Shown piece by piece: positions 1 through 9,421 of a stretch of DNA of 36,693 bases (positions are counted from its first letter, which is position 1; every line of letters begins with the position of its first letter). Location: the NCBI RefSeq assembly GCF_009908285.1, contig NZ_JAAARM010000050.1:1-36693 (forward strand), given 5' to 3'. A model generated the notes under the pieces. That model worked only from the letters and a program-made list of their open reading frames with translations, did no database searches and had not been told where the DNA came from. The stretch is from Pseudomonas sp. Fl4BN1. Lineage in GTDB: Bacteria; Pseudomonadota; Gammaproteobacteria; Pseudomonadales; Pseudomonadaceae. A program made the translations under genes and the position numbers.

Positions 1-24
1 GATTTGTGCAGGGCTTGAGGGCCT

Positions 25-48
25 CTTCGCCGGCAAGCCAGCTCCTAC
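25..48 (-). repeat. REP element, single arm
   Basis: Reverse-oriented copy of the repeat whose forward form begins GTAGGAGCTGGCTTGCCGGC and ends GAAG. It is the same family as the repeats at 6175-6256, 10100, 25873-25928 and 33646-33745. No second arm is visible inside the window; a partner could lie just beyond base 1. Confidence 0.8.
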
Positions 49-93
49 GGGGCGGGGGAGGCGGGGACAGGCCCGATCCAGAGCCGTTGACAG

Positions 94-171
94 GTGGCGC
101 GGGCTGGCATTTGTCCGTGGGCGCCAGGGCATGTCGTAAACGCACCTTTGCGTGGCGTCCATAGGCATTTG
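94..171. promoter_or_regulatory. Bipartite direct repeat upstream of glyA, candidate operator
   Basis: GTGGCG-N6-GGCATTTG occurs at 94-113 and again at 152-171, with all 14 conserved positions identical and a 58-bp offset. An inverted repeat ACGCA-CCTT-TGCGT (140-153) overlaps the second copy. In P. aeruginosa the sarcosine operon is known to respond to the AraC-family regulators GbdR and SouR, which bind asymmetric half-sites. That these repeats are their operators is my inference. No clear -35/-10 pair could be assigned. Confidence 0.4.
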
Positions 172-270
172 GGTTCGCCGTCCCGGTCATACCATCGCAT
201 CCAAAGGGCACAGCTTGCGGGCTGGCCTCACCGAGACGAAAGGCGCACCGCCGCCGCTGGGAGAGACGTG

Positions 271-1524
<1,254 letters not shown>

Positions 1525-1547
1525 GAGCCGCAACTGGAGCAATGACT

Positions 1548-2798
1548 ATGCAACGCTATTCAGGCTTCGGCCTCTTCAAGCACTCTCTCAGCCACCATGA
1601 AAACTGGCAGCGCATGTGGCGCACGCCGACCCCGAAGAAAGTCTATGACGTGGTCATCGTCGGCGGTGGCGGGCACGGCCTGGCGACCGCCTACTATTTG
1701 GCCAAGGAGCACGGCATCACCAACGTTGCGGTGGTGGAAAAAGGCTGGCTGGGCGGCGGCAACACCGCGCGCAACACCACCATCGTGCGTTCCAACTACC
1801 TGTGGGACGAGTCGGCGCAACTCTACGAACACGCGATGAAACTGTGGGAGGGCCTGTCCCAGGACCTCAACTACAACGTGATGTTCTCCCAGCGTGGGGT
1901 CTACAACCTATGCCACACCCTGCAGGACATCCGTGACTCCGAGCGCCGGGTCAGCGCCAACCGCCTCAACGGCATCGACGGCGAACTGCTCAATACCCAG
2001 CAGGTGGCGGACGAGATTCCCTACCTGGATTGCTCGAAGAACACCCGTTATCCGGTACTCGGCGCCACCGTGCAAAGACGCGGTGGCGTGGCCCGTCACG
2101 ACGCCGTGGCCTGGGGTTTTGCCCGGGCCGCCGACGCCCTGGGCGTGGACCTGATCCAGCAGACCGAAGTGATCGGCTTCCGTAAAGAAAACGGCGTGTG
2201 CATCGGTGTTGAAACCAACAAGGGTTTTATCGGCGCCAAGCGCGTCGGCGTGGTCACCGCCGGTAACTCCGGGCACATGGCCAAGCTTGCCGGTTTCCGC
2301 CTGCCAATCGAATCCCACCCGCTGCAGGCGCTGGTGTCGGAGCCGATCAAACCGATCATCGACAGCGTGATCATGTCCAACGCGGTGCATGGCTACATCA
2401 GCCAATCCGACAAGGGCGACCTGGTGATCGGTGCCGGTATCGACGGCTGGGTCGGTTATGGCCAGCGCGGTTCTTACCCGGTGATCGAGCACACCATCCA
2501 GGCCATCGTCGAGATGTTCCCGATCCTCTCCAGGGTGCGCATGAACCGCCAGTGGGGCGGCATCGTCGATACCACGCCGGACGCCTGCCCGATCATTTCC
2601 AAGACCCCGGTGCCGAATATGTTCTTCAACTGTGGCTGGGGCACCGGTGGCTTCAAGGCTACGCCGGGTTCGGGCAACGTGTTTGCCGCGAGTCTGGCCA
2701 AGGGTGAAATGCACCCGTTGGCGGCGCCTTTCGCCATTGACCGTTTCCACAACGGCGCGCTCATCGACGAACACGGCGCTGCCGCTGTCGCCCACTAA
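1548..2798 (+). CDS. soxB: Heterotetrameric sarcosine oxidase, beta subunit
   Basis: FAD/FMN flavoprotein subunit that oxidises sarcosine. The 416-aa protein has a DAO-type fold with the dinucleotide motif GGGGHG at residues 39-44 and the ribose-binding acidic residue in VAVVEKG. His184 in RRGGVARHDAVAW is the likely covalent FMN attachment site, inferred by analogy with the characterised beta subunits, where a histidine carries FMN. An ATG at 1542 is also in frame, but GGAG at 1536-1539 is 8 nt from 1548 and only 2 nt from 1542, so 1548 is preferred. The gene follows glyA after a 23-nt gap and precedes soxD by 14 nt. Confidence 0.96.
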   Translation: MQRYSGFGLFKHSLSHHENWQRMWRTPTPKKVYDVVIVGGGGHGLATAYYLAKEHGITNVAVVEKGWLGGGNTARNTTIVRSNYLWDESAQLYEHAMKLWEGLSQDLNYNVMFSQRGVYNLCHTLQDIRDSERRVSANRLNGIDGELLNTQQVADEIPYLDCSKNTRYPVLGATVQRRGGVARHDAVAWGFARAADALGVDLIQQTEVIGFRKENGVCIGVETNKGFIGAKRVGVVTAGNSGHMAKLAGFRLPIESHPLQALVSEPIKPIIDSVIMSNAVHGYISQSDKGDLVIGAGIDGWVGYGQRGSYPVIEHTIQAIVEMFPILSRVRMNRQWGGIVDTTPDACPIISKTPVPNMFFNCGWGTGGFKATPGSGNVFAASLAKGEMHPLAAPFAIDRFHNGALIDEHGAAAVAH

Positions 2799-2812
2799 CA
2801 GGAGGCACCTCT

Positions 2813-3142
2813 ATGTTGCATATCTTCTGTCCTCACTGCTTTGAGCTGCGCTCCGAAGAGGAATTCCACGGCTCCGGCCAAGCGCACATCCCGCGCCCGC
2901 TGGACCCCAATGCCTGCACCGACGAGGAGTGGGGCGACTACCTGTTCTTTCGCGATAACCCGCGTGGATTGCACCACGAATTGTGGATTCACGCCGCCGG
3001 TTGCCGCCAGTACTTCAACGCCACCCGCGACACCGTGACCTACGAGATTCTCGAAACCTACAAGATTGGCAGTAAACCGCAATTCACCGACAAGACCGAG
3101 AGCCCGAAAGCGGCCACCACGGCGCTGGGAGAGAAGGTATGA
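2813..3142 (+). CDS. soxD: Sarcosine oxidase, delta subunit (zinc-binding)
   Basis: Small structural subunit of heterotetrameric sarcosine oxidase, 109 aa. C6, C9, H60 and C64 (CPHC near the N-terminus and HAAGC in the middle) match the Cys3-His zinc site known for this family. A perfect AGGAGG lies 7 nt before the ATG. The stop codon overlaps the soxA start by four bases (ATGA at 3139), so translation of delta and alpha is probably coupled and their stoichiometry matched. Confidence 0.95.
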   Translation: MLHIFCPHCFELRSEEEFHGSGQAHIPRPLDPNACTDEEWGDYLFFRDNPRGLHHELWIHAAGCRQYFNATRDTVTYEILETYKIGSKPQFTDKTESPKAATTALGEKV

Positions 3143-6100
3143 GCCAGAGCAATCGCCTGTCCAACGGTGGACGGATCGACCGCAACAAGGTGTTGAGTTT
3201 CACCTTCAACGGCCAGGGCTACAAAGGCTTTGAGGGCGACACCCTGGCCGCTGCGCTGCTGGCCAATGGCGTCGATATCATCGGCCGCAGCTTCAAGTAC
3301 TCCCGGCCACGGGGCATCTTTGCCTCCGGTGCTGAAGAGCCGAACGCGGTGCTGCAGATCGGCGCCACCGAAGCCACCCAGATCCCCAACGTACGCGCCA
3401 CGCAACAGGCGCTGTATCAAGGTCTGGTCGCCACCAGCACCAACGGCTGGCCGAGCGTGAACAACGACATGATGGGGATTCTCGGCAAGGTCGGCGGCAA
3501 GCTGATGCCGCCGGGTTTCTACTACAAGACCTTCATGTACCCGCAATCGTTCTGGATGACCTACGAGAAGTACATCCGCAAGGCGGCAGGCTTGGGTCGT
3601 TCACCGACCGAGAACGATCCGGATACCTACGACTACATGAACCGTCATTGTGACGTGTTGATCGTCGGCGGCGGTCCGGCCGGTCTGGCGGCAGCCCTGG
3701 CTGCCGCGCGCAGCGGTGCGCGGGTGATCCTCGCGGACGAGCAGGAAGAGTTCGGCGGCAGCCTGCTGGACAGCCGCGAAAGCCTGGACGGCAAGCCGGC
3801 GGCCGAGTGGGTCGCCAGCGTCATCGCTGAGCTCAAGGCCCTGCCGGAAGTGACCCTGCTGCCACGGGCCACGGTGAACGGCTACCACGACCACAATTTC
3901 CTGACCATTCACGAGCGCCTCACCGATCACCTCGGTGACCGTGCGCCGATCGGCCAGGCGCGCCAGCGCATCCACCGTGTTCGCGCTACGCGGGTGGTGC
4001 TCGCCACCGGTGCCTGCGAGCGTCCGCTGGTCTATGGCAACAACGATGTGCCGGGCAACATGCTGGCCGGTGCGGTGTCGGTCTACGTGCGTCGTTATGG
4101 CGTGGCGCCGGGCAAGAAACTGCTGCTGACCACCAACAATGATCACGCCTATCGCGTGGCCCTGGACTGGCTCGACGCCAGCCTGCAAGTGGTGGCTATT
4201 GCCGATGCGCGGCATAACCCGCGCGGCGCGCTGGTGGAAGAAGCCCGTGCCAAGGGCATTCGCATCCTCACTTCCAGTGCCGTGATCGAAGCCCGTGGCA
4301 GCAAGCATGTGACCGGCGCTCGCGTCGCGGCCATCGATGTCAAGGCGCACAAGGTCACCAGCCCGGGCGAGTGGCTCGATTGCGACCTGATTGCCAGCTC
4401 CGGCGGCTACAGCCCAGTGGTGCACCTGGCTTCGCACCTGGGCGGCAAGCCGACCTGGCGTGAAGACATCCTCGGTTTCGTACCGGGCGAAGCTCCGCAG
4501 AAGCGCGTGTGTGTCGGTGGCATCAACGGTGTCTACGGCCTTGGTGATTCCCTGGCCGACGGTTTTGAAGGCGGCGTGCGCGCAGCCAGCGAAGCCGGGT
4601 TCAAGGCGGTGGAAGGCCTGTTGCCGAAAGCCTTGAGCCGTCTGGAAGAGCCGACGCTGGCGCTGTTCCAGGTGCCCCATGAAAAAGGCACCGCCCGTGC
4701 ACCGAAGCAGTTCGTCGACCTGCAGAACGACGTCACCGCCGCCGCCATCGAACTGGCGACCCGCGAAGGCTTCGAGTCGGTGGAGCACGTCAAGCGCTAC
4801 ACCGCCCTGGGTTTTGGTACCGATCAGGGCAAGCTCGGCAACGTCAACGGCCTGGCCATCGCGGCCCGCTCGCTGAACGTGAGCATCCCGCAGATGGGCA
4901 CCACCATGTTCCGGCCGAACTACACCCCAGTGACCTTCGGCGCCGTAGCCGGCCGTCACTGCGGGCACATTTTCGAGCCGGTGCGTTTCACCGCGCTGCA
5001 TCACTGGCACCTGAAAAATGGCGCCGAGTTCGAAGATGTCGGCCAGTGGAAACGCCCCTGGTACTTCCCGAAGAACGGCGAAGACCTGCATGCCGCGGTC
5101 AAGCGCGAATGCCAGGCAGTACGCGACAGCGTCGGCCTGCTGGACGCCTCGACCCTGGGCAAGATCGATATCCAGGGCCCGGATGCCCGGGAATTCCTCA
5201 ACCGTATCTACAGCAACGCGTGGACCAAGCTCGACGTCGGCAAGGCCCGCTACGGCCTGATGTGCAAGGAAGACGGCATGGTCTTCGACGACGGCGTCAC
5301 GGCCTGTCTGGCCGACAACCATTTCCTGATGACCACCACCACCGGCGGTGCTGCGCGGGTTCTGCAGTGGCTGGAGATTTATCAGCAGACCGAATGGCCA
5401 GAGTTGAAGGTGTACTTCACCTCGGTCACCGACCACTGGGCGACCATGACCCTGTCCGGGCCGAACAGCCGCAAGCTGCTCAGCGAAGTCACCGACATCG
5501 ACCTGGACAAGGACGGCTTCCCGTTCATGACCTGGAAGGAAGGCCTGGTGGGCGGCGTGCCGGCCCGGGTGTTCCGCATCTCGTTTACCGGTGAGCTGTC
5601 GTATGAGGTCAACATCCAGGCCGACTACGCCATGGGCGTGCTGGAACAGATCGTCGAGGCTGGCAAGAAATACAACCTGACCCCCTACGGCACCGAGACC
5701 ATGCACGTGCTGCGGGCCGAGAAGGGCTTCATCATCGTCGGCCAGGACACCGACGGCTCGATGACCCCGGACGACCTCAACATGGGCTGGTGCGTGGGGC
5801 GGACCAAGCCGTTCTCGTGGATCGGCTGGCGCGGGATGAACCGCGAAGACTGCGTGCGTGACCAGCGCAAGCAACTGGTGGGCCTGAAGCCGATCGACCC
5901 GAGCCAATGGCTGCCGGAAGGCGCGCAGCTGGTGTTCAACCCCAAGCAGGCGATCCCGATGACCATGGTCGGCCACGTGACCTCCAGCTATGCCCACAAC
6001 TCCCTGGGTTATTCGTTTGCCCTGGGTGTGGTCAAGGGCGGGCTCAAGCGCCTGGGCGAGCGGGTCTTCGCGCCGCTGGCCGATGGCCGGGTGATCGAGG

Positions 6101-6156
6101 CGGAAATCGTTTCCTCGGTGTTCTTCGATCCCAAGGGCGATCGCCAGAACATTTAG
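3139..6156 (+). CDS. soxA: Sarcosine oxidase, alpha subunit
   Basis: The large subunit (1005 aa, full length) binds NAD+ and THF. The N-terminal 100 residues form the ferredoxin-like fold typical of the family. A Rossmann motif GGGPAG is at 177-182 within CDVLIVGGGPAGLAAALAAA. The C-terminal third (about 610-1000) is a GcvT/aminomethyltransferase-type domain, where methylene-THF forms from the imine intermediate. Overall reaction: sarcosine + THF + O2 gives glycine + methylene-THF + H2O2. A GGGAGAGAAGG ribosome site lies inside the end of soxD. The frame is intact throughout. An 82-bp REPIN lies immediately downstream. Confidence 0.97.
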   Translation: MSQSNRLSNGGRIDRNKVLSFTFNGQGYKGFEGDTLAAALLANGVDIIGRSFKYSRPRGIFASGAEEPNAVLQIGATEATQIPNVRATQQALYQGLVATSTNGWPSVNNDMMGILGKVGGKLMPPGFYYKTFMYPQSFWMTYEKYIRKAAGLGRSPTENDPDTYDYMNRHCDVLIVGGGPAGLAAALAAARSGARVILADEQEEFGGSLLDSRESLDGKPAAEWVASVIAELKALPEVTLLPRATVNGYHDHNFLTIHERLTDHLGDRAPIGQARQRIHRVRATRVVLATGACERPLVYGNNDVPGNMLAGAVSVYVRRYGVAPGKKLLLTTNNDHAYRVALDWLDASLQVVAIADARHNPRGALVEEARAKGIRILTSSAVIEARGSKHVTGARVAAIDVKAHKVTSPGEWLDCDLIASSGGYSPVVHLASHLGGKPTWREDILGFVPGEAPQKRVCVGGINGVYGLGDSLADGFEGGVRAASEAGFKAVEGLLPKALSRLEEPTLALFQVPHEKGTARAPKQFVDLQNDVTAAAIELATREGFESVEHVKRYTALGFGTDQGKLGNVNGLAIAARSLNVSIPQMGTTMFRPNYTPVTFGAVAGRHCGHIFEPVRFTALHHWHLKNGAEFEDVGQWKRPWYFPKNGEDLHAAVKRECQAVRDSVGLLDASTLGKIDIQGPDAREFLNRIYSNAWTKLDVGKARYGLMCKEDGMVFDDGVTACLADNHFLMTTTTGGAARVLQWLEIYQQTEWPELKVYFTSVTDHWATMTLSGPNSRKLLSEVTDIDLDKDGFPFMTWKEGLVGGVPARVFRISFTGELSYEVNIQADYAMGVLEQIVEAGKKYNLTPYGTETMHVLRAEKGFIIVGQDTDGSMTPDDLNMGWCVGRTKPFSWIGWRGMNREDCVRDQRKQLVGLKPIDPSQWLPEGAQLVFNPKQAIPMTMVGHVTSSYAHNSLGYSFALGVVKGGLKRLGERVFAPLADGRVIEAEIVSSVFFDPKGDRQNI

Positions 6157-6174
6157 GGCCAGGAGCTGGCTTGT

Positions 6175-6256
6175 GTAGGAGCTGGCTTGCCAGCGAAGGC
6201 GGCCTCAGGGCTGGCACAAGGCTCAAGGGCCTCTTCGCCGGCAAGCCGGCTCCTAC
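6175..6256. repeat. REPIN between soxA and soxG (arms pointing inward)
   Basis: Forward arm GTAGGAGCTGGCTTGCCAGC + GAAG at 6175-6198 and its inverted copy at 6233-6256, with a 34-nt centre. The transcript would fold into a long hairpin between two genes of one operon. Confidence 0.85.
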
Positions 6257-6291
6257 AGGGTGTTATCAACAGAATTCAGGACAGGTGCTCT

Positions 6292-6924
6292 ATGACCGCA
6301 GTCAACGTTTACCAACAGCGCCCCACCACCGGAGCCAAGGCCGAGTCGTCGTTGCACCACGCCGACCTGCCGAGCCTGGTGGGCAAGGGCCGCAAGAACG
6401 CCGGGGTCACCCTGCGCGAGAAGAAACTCCTCGGCCATCTGACGATCCGTGGCGACGGCCATGATCCGGCCTTCGCCGCCGGCGTGCACAAGGCCCTGGG
6501 CATCGAATTGCCGGGTGCCTTGAGCGTCATCATCAAGGGTGAAACCAGCCTGCAATGGCTGGGCCCGGATGAGTGGCTGCTGATCGTGCCCAGCGGCGAA
6601 GAGTTTGCCGCCGAGCAGAACCTGCGCGCGGCCCTGGGCGAGCTGCATATCCAGATCGTCAACGTCAGCGGCGGCCAGCAGATCCTCGAACTGTCCGGCC
6701 CCAATGTGCGCCAGGTGCTGATGAAATCCACCAGCTACGACGTGCACCCCAATAACTTCCCCGTGGGCAAGGCGGTGGGCACGGTGTTCGCCAAGTCGCA
6801 ACTGGTGATCCGCCACACCGCTGAAGACACCTGGGAACTGCTGATTCGCCGCAGTTTCTCCGATTACTGGTGGCTGTGGCTGCAGGATGCCGCGGCCGAA
6901 TACGGCCTGAGCGTCCAGGCCTGA
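6292..6924 (+). CDS. soxG: Sarcosine oxidase, gamma subunit
   Basis: The fourth subunit of heterotetrameric sarcosine oxidase, 210 aa, with a fold related to the GcvT/YgfZ N-terminal domain. Family features include the GPDEWLLIVP segment (about 84-93) and the C-terminal RRSFSDYWWLWLQDAA segment. The frame is open back to 6187, but that stretch is REPIN sequence. The ATG at 6292, preceded by AGGACAGG, gives the usual MTAVNVYQQRP start. It is separated from soxA by 135 bp filled mainly by a REPIN, so its expression relative to soxBDA may be set by that element. Confidence 0.94.
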   Translation: MTAVNVYQQRPTTGAKAESSLHHADLPSLVGKGRKNAGVTLREKKLLGHLTIRGDGHDPAFAAGVHKALGIELPGALSVIIKGETSLQWLGPDEWLLIVPSGEEFAAEQNLRAALGELHIQIVNVSGGQQILELSGPNVRQVLMKSTSYDVHPNNFPVGKAVGTVFAKSQLVIRHTAEDTWELLIRRSFSDYWWLWLQDAAAEYGLSVQA

Positions 6925-6946
6925 CGCCCGGCTTTGGCTTTGATCG

Positions 6947-7030
6947 GTAGGAGCGAGCTTGCTCGCGAAAGATCCAAGGGCACTGTGGTCTTGCGGGACA
7001 TCCGTCCTTCGCGAGCAAGCTCGCTCCTAC
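6947..7030. repeat. REPIN between soxG and purU (arms pointing inward)
   Basis: Forward arm starting GTAGGAGCGAGCTTGCTCGC (6947-6969) and its inverted copy at 7008-7030, with a 38-nt centre. This is the second subfamily, with GAGCTTGCTC in the core where the soxA-soxG copy has TGGCTTGCCA. Confidence 0.87.
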
Positions 7031-7078
7031 GAGAATCGACCGCGCTGCGGTTGCCTTAACGAACAGGAGTTATCCCGT

Positions 7079-7936
7079 ATGAGCCGCGCCCCCGATACCT
7101 GGATCCTCACCGCCGACTGCCCCAGCGTGCTCGGCACGGTGGACGCGGTGACCCGCTTTCTGTTCGAGCAGGGCTGCTACGTCACCGAGCACCACTCGTT
7201 CGACGACCGGCTCTCGGGCCGCTTCTTCATTCGTGTGGAGTTCCGCCAGCCTGACGGCCTCGACGAACAAGGCTTCCGCCAGGGCCTGGCAGAGCGGGCC
7301 AAGGCCTTCGCGATGAACTTCGAACTGACCGCGCCGCATTACCGGCCGAAGGTGGTGATCATGGTCTCCAAGGCCGACCACTGCCTCAACGACCTGCTCT
7401 ACCGTCAGCGCATCGGCCAGTTGCCCATGGACGTGGTGGCGGTGGTGTCCAACCACCCGGACCTCAAGCCCCTGGCCGACTGGCATCAGATTCCCTACCA
7501 CCACTTCCCCCTCGACCCCAACGATAAGCCGTCCCAGGAGCGCCAGGTGTGGCAGGTGATCGAGGAGTCCGGCGCCGAGCTGGTGATTCTTGCCCGCTAC
7601 ATGCAGGTGCTGTCGCCGGAGCTGTGCCGCAAGCTCGATGGCAAGGCGATCAACATCCACCACTCGCTGCTGCCGGGTTTCAAGGGCGCCAAGCCTTATC
7701 ACCAGGCCTACAACAAGGGCGTGAAACTGGTGGGCGCCACGGCGCACTACATCAACAACGATCTGGACGAAGGCCCGATCATCGCCCAGGGCGTGGAGGT
7801 GGTGGACCACAGCTACTACCCCGAAGACCTGATCGCCAAGGGCCGGGATATCGAAGGCCTGACCCTGGCCCGGGCGGTGGGGTATCACATCGAGCGGCGG
7901 GTGTTCTTGAACGGCAACCGGACGGTGGTGCTCTGA
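7079..7936 (+). CDS. purU: Formyltetrahydrofolate deformylase
   Basis: Hydrolyses 10-formyl-THF to formate and THF in the cytoplasm. The 285-aa protein has an N-terminal ACT domain (about 8-85) and a C-terminal formyltransferase-like hydrolase domain (about 90-285). Conserved segments are SNHPDL, INIHHSLLPGFKGAKPYHQA and GATAHYI...EGPII. The start at 7079 is supported by CAGGAG nine bases upstream; the frame open to 6959 runs through REPIN sequence. In the sarcosine cluster it would recycle folate one-carbon units made in excess by SoxBDAG. It corresponds to the sox-linked purU copy of pseudomonads. Confidence 0.95.
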   Translation: MSRAPDTWILTADCPSVLGTVDAVTRFLFEQGCYVTEHHSFDDRLSGRFFIRVEFRQPDGLDEQGFRQGLAERAKAFAMNFELTAPHYRPKVVIMVSKADHCLNDLLYRQRIGQLPMDVVAVVSNHPDLKPLADWHQIPYHHFPLDPNDKPSQERQVWQVIEESGAELVILARYMQVLSPELCRKLDGKAINIHHSLLPGFKGAKPYHQAYNKGVKLVGATAHYINNDLDEGPIIAQGVEVVDHSYYPEDLIAKGRDIEGLTLARAVGYHIERRVFLNGNRTVVL

Positions 7937-7961
7937 TGATTTAGGGGCTGCTGTGCAGCCC

Positions 7962-8025
7962 TTCGCGAGCAAGCTCGCTCCTACATGGATGGTGTGACTC
8001 CCGTAGGAGCGAGCTTGCTCGCGAA
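7962..8025. repeat. REPIN between purU and fdhA (arms pointing outward)
   Basis: Inverted arm at 7962-7984 followed by forward arm GTAGGAGCGAGCTTGCTCGC + GAA at 8003-8025, with an 18-nt centre. The arm order is opposite to the copy at 6947-7030, although the arms belong to the same subfamily. Confidence 0.85.
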
Positions 8026-8122
8026 AGCGATTGTGAAAACGAAACAGCATCTGTACCCGAGCAATCCACGTGTTCCCCCTTTGGGTAACGCGGTTCCATA
8101 ACAACAACAGCGAGGTGAAAGC

Positions 8123-9322
8123 ATGTCTGGTAATCGTGGTGTCGTGTATCTGGGCGGCGGCAAGGTCGCGGTACAGAAAATCGACTATCCAAAAATGCAG
8201 GACCCGCGCGGCAAGAAGATCGAACATGGGGTCATCCTGCGCGTGGTCTCCACCAATATCTGCGGTTCGGACCAACACATGGTCCGCGGCCGTACCACCG
8301 CCCAGGTCGGCCTGGTGCTCGGCCATGAAATCACTGGCGAGGTGATCGAGAAGGGCAGCGACGTCGAGAACCTGAAGATTGGTGATCTGGTTTCCGTGCC
8401 ATTCAACGTTGCTTGCGGGCGCTGCCGTTCCTGCAAGGAGCAACACACCGGGGTCTGCCTGACCGTCAACCCGGCCCGCGCCGGCGGTGCCTATGGCTAT
8501 GTCGACATGGGCGACTGGACCGGTGGCCAGGCCGAATATGTACTGGTGCCTTACGCCGACTTCAACCTGCTGAAACTGCCGGATCGCGACAAGGCCATGG
8601 AGAAAATCCGCGACCTGACCTGCCTCTCCGACATCCTGCCTACTGGCTACCACGGCGCTGTGACGGCCGGTGTTGGTCCGGGCAGCAGCGTCTACGTGGC
8701 CGGTGCCGGCCCGGTGGGGCTGGCCGCTGCGGCGTCCGCGCGCTTGCTGGGGGCCGCGGTGGTGATCGTCGGTGACGTCAACCCGGTGCGCCTGGCCCAC
8801 GCCAAGGCCCAGGGCTTTGAAATTGCCGACCTGTCCAAGGACACCCCACTGCACGAACAGATCGCCGATTTGCTGGGTGAGCCGGAAGTCGACTGCGCAG
8901 TGGACGCCGTAGGCTTCGAAGCTCGTGGCCACGGCCATGCCGGTGCCCAGCACGAAGCCCCGGCCACCGTGCTCAACTCGCTGATGGGGGTTGTGCGTGT
9001 GGCGGGCAAGATCGGGATTCCCGGCCTGTACGTCACCGAAGACCCGGGCGCCGTGGACGCCGCAGCGAAGATCGGCAGCCTGAGCATCCGTTTCGGCCTG
9101 GGCTGGGCCAAGTCCCACAGCTTCCACACCGGCCAGACCCCGGTGATGAAGTACAACCGCCAACTGATGCAGGCGATCATGTGGGATCGCATCAACATTG
9201 CCGAAGTGGTGGGGGTGCAGGTCATCAGCCTCGACGACGCCCCGCGTGGCTATGGCGAGTTCGACGCCGGCGTGCCGAAGAAATTCGTCATCGACCCGCA
9301 CAAGCTGTTCAGCGCCGCCTGA
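8123..9322 (+). CDS. fdhA: Glutathione-independent formaldehyde dehydrogenase
   Basis: Zinc-dependent medium-chain dehydrogenase that oxidises formaldehyde to formate with NAD+. It is 399 aa, the P. putida FdhA length. Catalytic zinc ligands are C47 and H68 (NICGSDQH and GHEI). The structural zinc site is C98, C101, C104 and C112 in CGRCRSCKEQHTGVC. The Rossmann motif GAGPVG lies near residues 194-199. GAGGTGA precedes the ATG. The enzyme detoxifies formaldehyde released from methylamine-type substrates when THF is limiting, which fits its place at the end of the sarcosine cluster. The 186-bp gap upstream, half of it REPIN, leaves room for its own promoter. Confidence 0.95.
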   Translation: MSGNRGVVYLGGGKVAVQKIDYPKMQDPRGKKIEHGVILRVVSTNICGSDQHMVRGRTTAQVGLVLGHEITGEVIEKGSDVENLKIGDLVSVPFNVACGRCRSCKEQHTGVCLTVNPARAGGAYGYVDMGDWTGGQAEYVLVPYADFNLLKLPDRDKAMEKIRDLTCLSDILPTGYHGAVTAGVGPGSSVYVAGAGPVGLAAAASARLLGAAVVIVGDVNPVRLAHAKAQGFEIADLSKDTPLHEQIADLLGEPEVDCAVDAVGFEARGHGHAGAQHEAPATVLNSLMGVVRVAGKIGIPGLYVTEDPGAVDAAAKIGSLSIRFGLGWAKSHSFHTGQTPVMKYNRQLMQAIMWDRINIAEVVGVQVISLDDAPRGYGEFDAGVPKKFVIDPHKLFSAA

Positions 9323-9340
9323 GGCTTGCGGCAATAGGAG

Positions 9341-9368
9341 CAAAGGGCGGCCCACGGGTCGCCCTTTG
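9341..9368. terminator. Hairpin between convergent fdhA and the 9422-10006 gene
   Basis: CAAAGGGCG (9341-9349) pairs with CGCCCTTTG (9360-9368), and inner CCC/GGG bases can extend the stem. It lies 18 nt after the fdhA stop. There is no long T tract, so it could be a weak bidirectional terminator or an mRNA 3'-end stabiliser. Confidence 0.55.
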
Positions 9369-9421
9369 GCGTTTCAGGGCGCAGACCAGGGCGGACCGCA
9401 CTCGAAGCCAGCGATGGCTGG

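Noticed and set aside
100..113. Sigma-54 promoter upstream of glyA (TGGCGCG...GGCAT)
   Set aside because: The -12 element lacks the TTGC(A/T) core in both copies, so the -24/-12 match is partial; the shared sequence is better described as a direct repeat.
94..270. Upstream extension of glyA
   Set aside because: The added 59 residues resemble no serine hydroxymethyltransferase and run through the candidate operator; the conserved N-terminus and a ribosome site point to 271.
3601..5997. 798-codon open frame antisense to soxA
   Set aside because: It is a mirror of soxA codon use in high-GC DNA: no homology-like motifs, biased composition, and no ribosome site. soxA itself is complete and conserved.
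6157..8122. CRISPR-like repeated units in the sox cluster
   Set aside because: The repeats are paired, inverted, imperfect palindromes at irregular spacing in intergenic gaps: REPINs, not direct repeats with uniform spacers; no cas gene is present.
7070..9355. 761-codon open frame antisense to purU and fdhA
   Set aside because: It spans two well-supported genes and a REPIN on the opposite strand; composition is typical of an antisense shadow.
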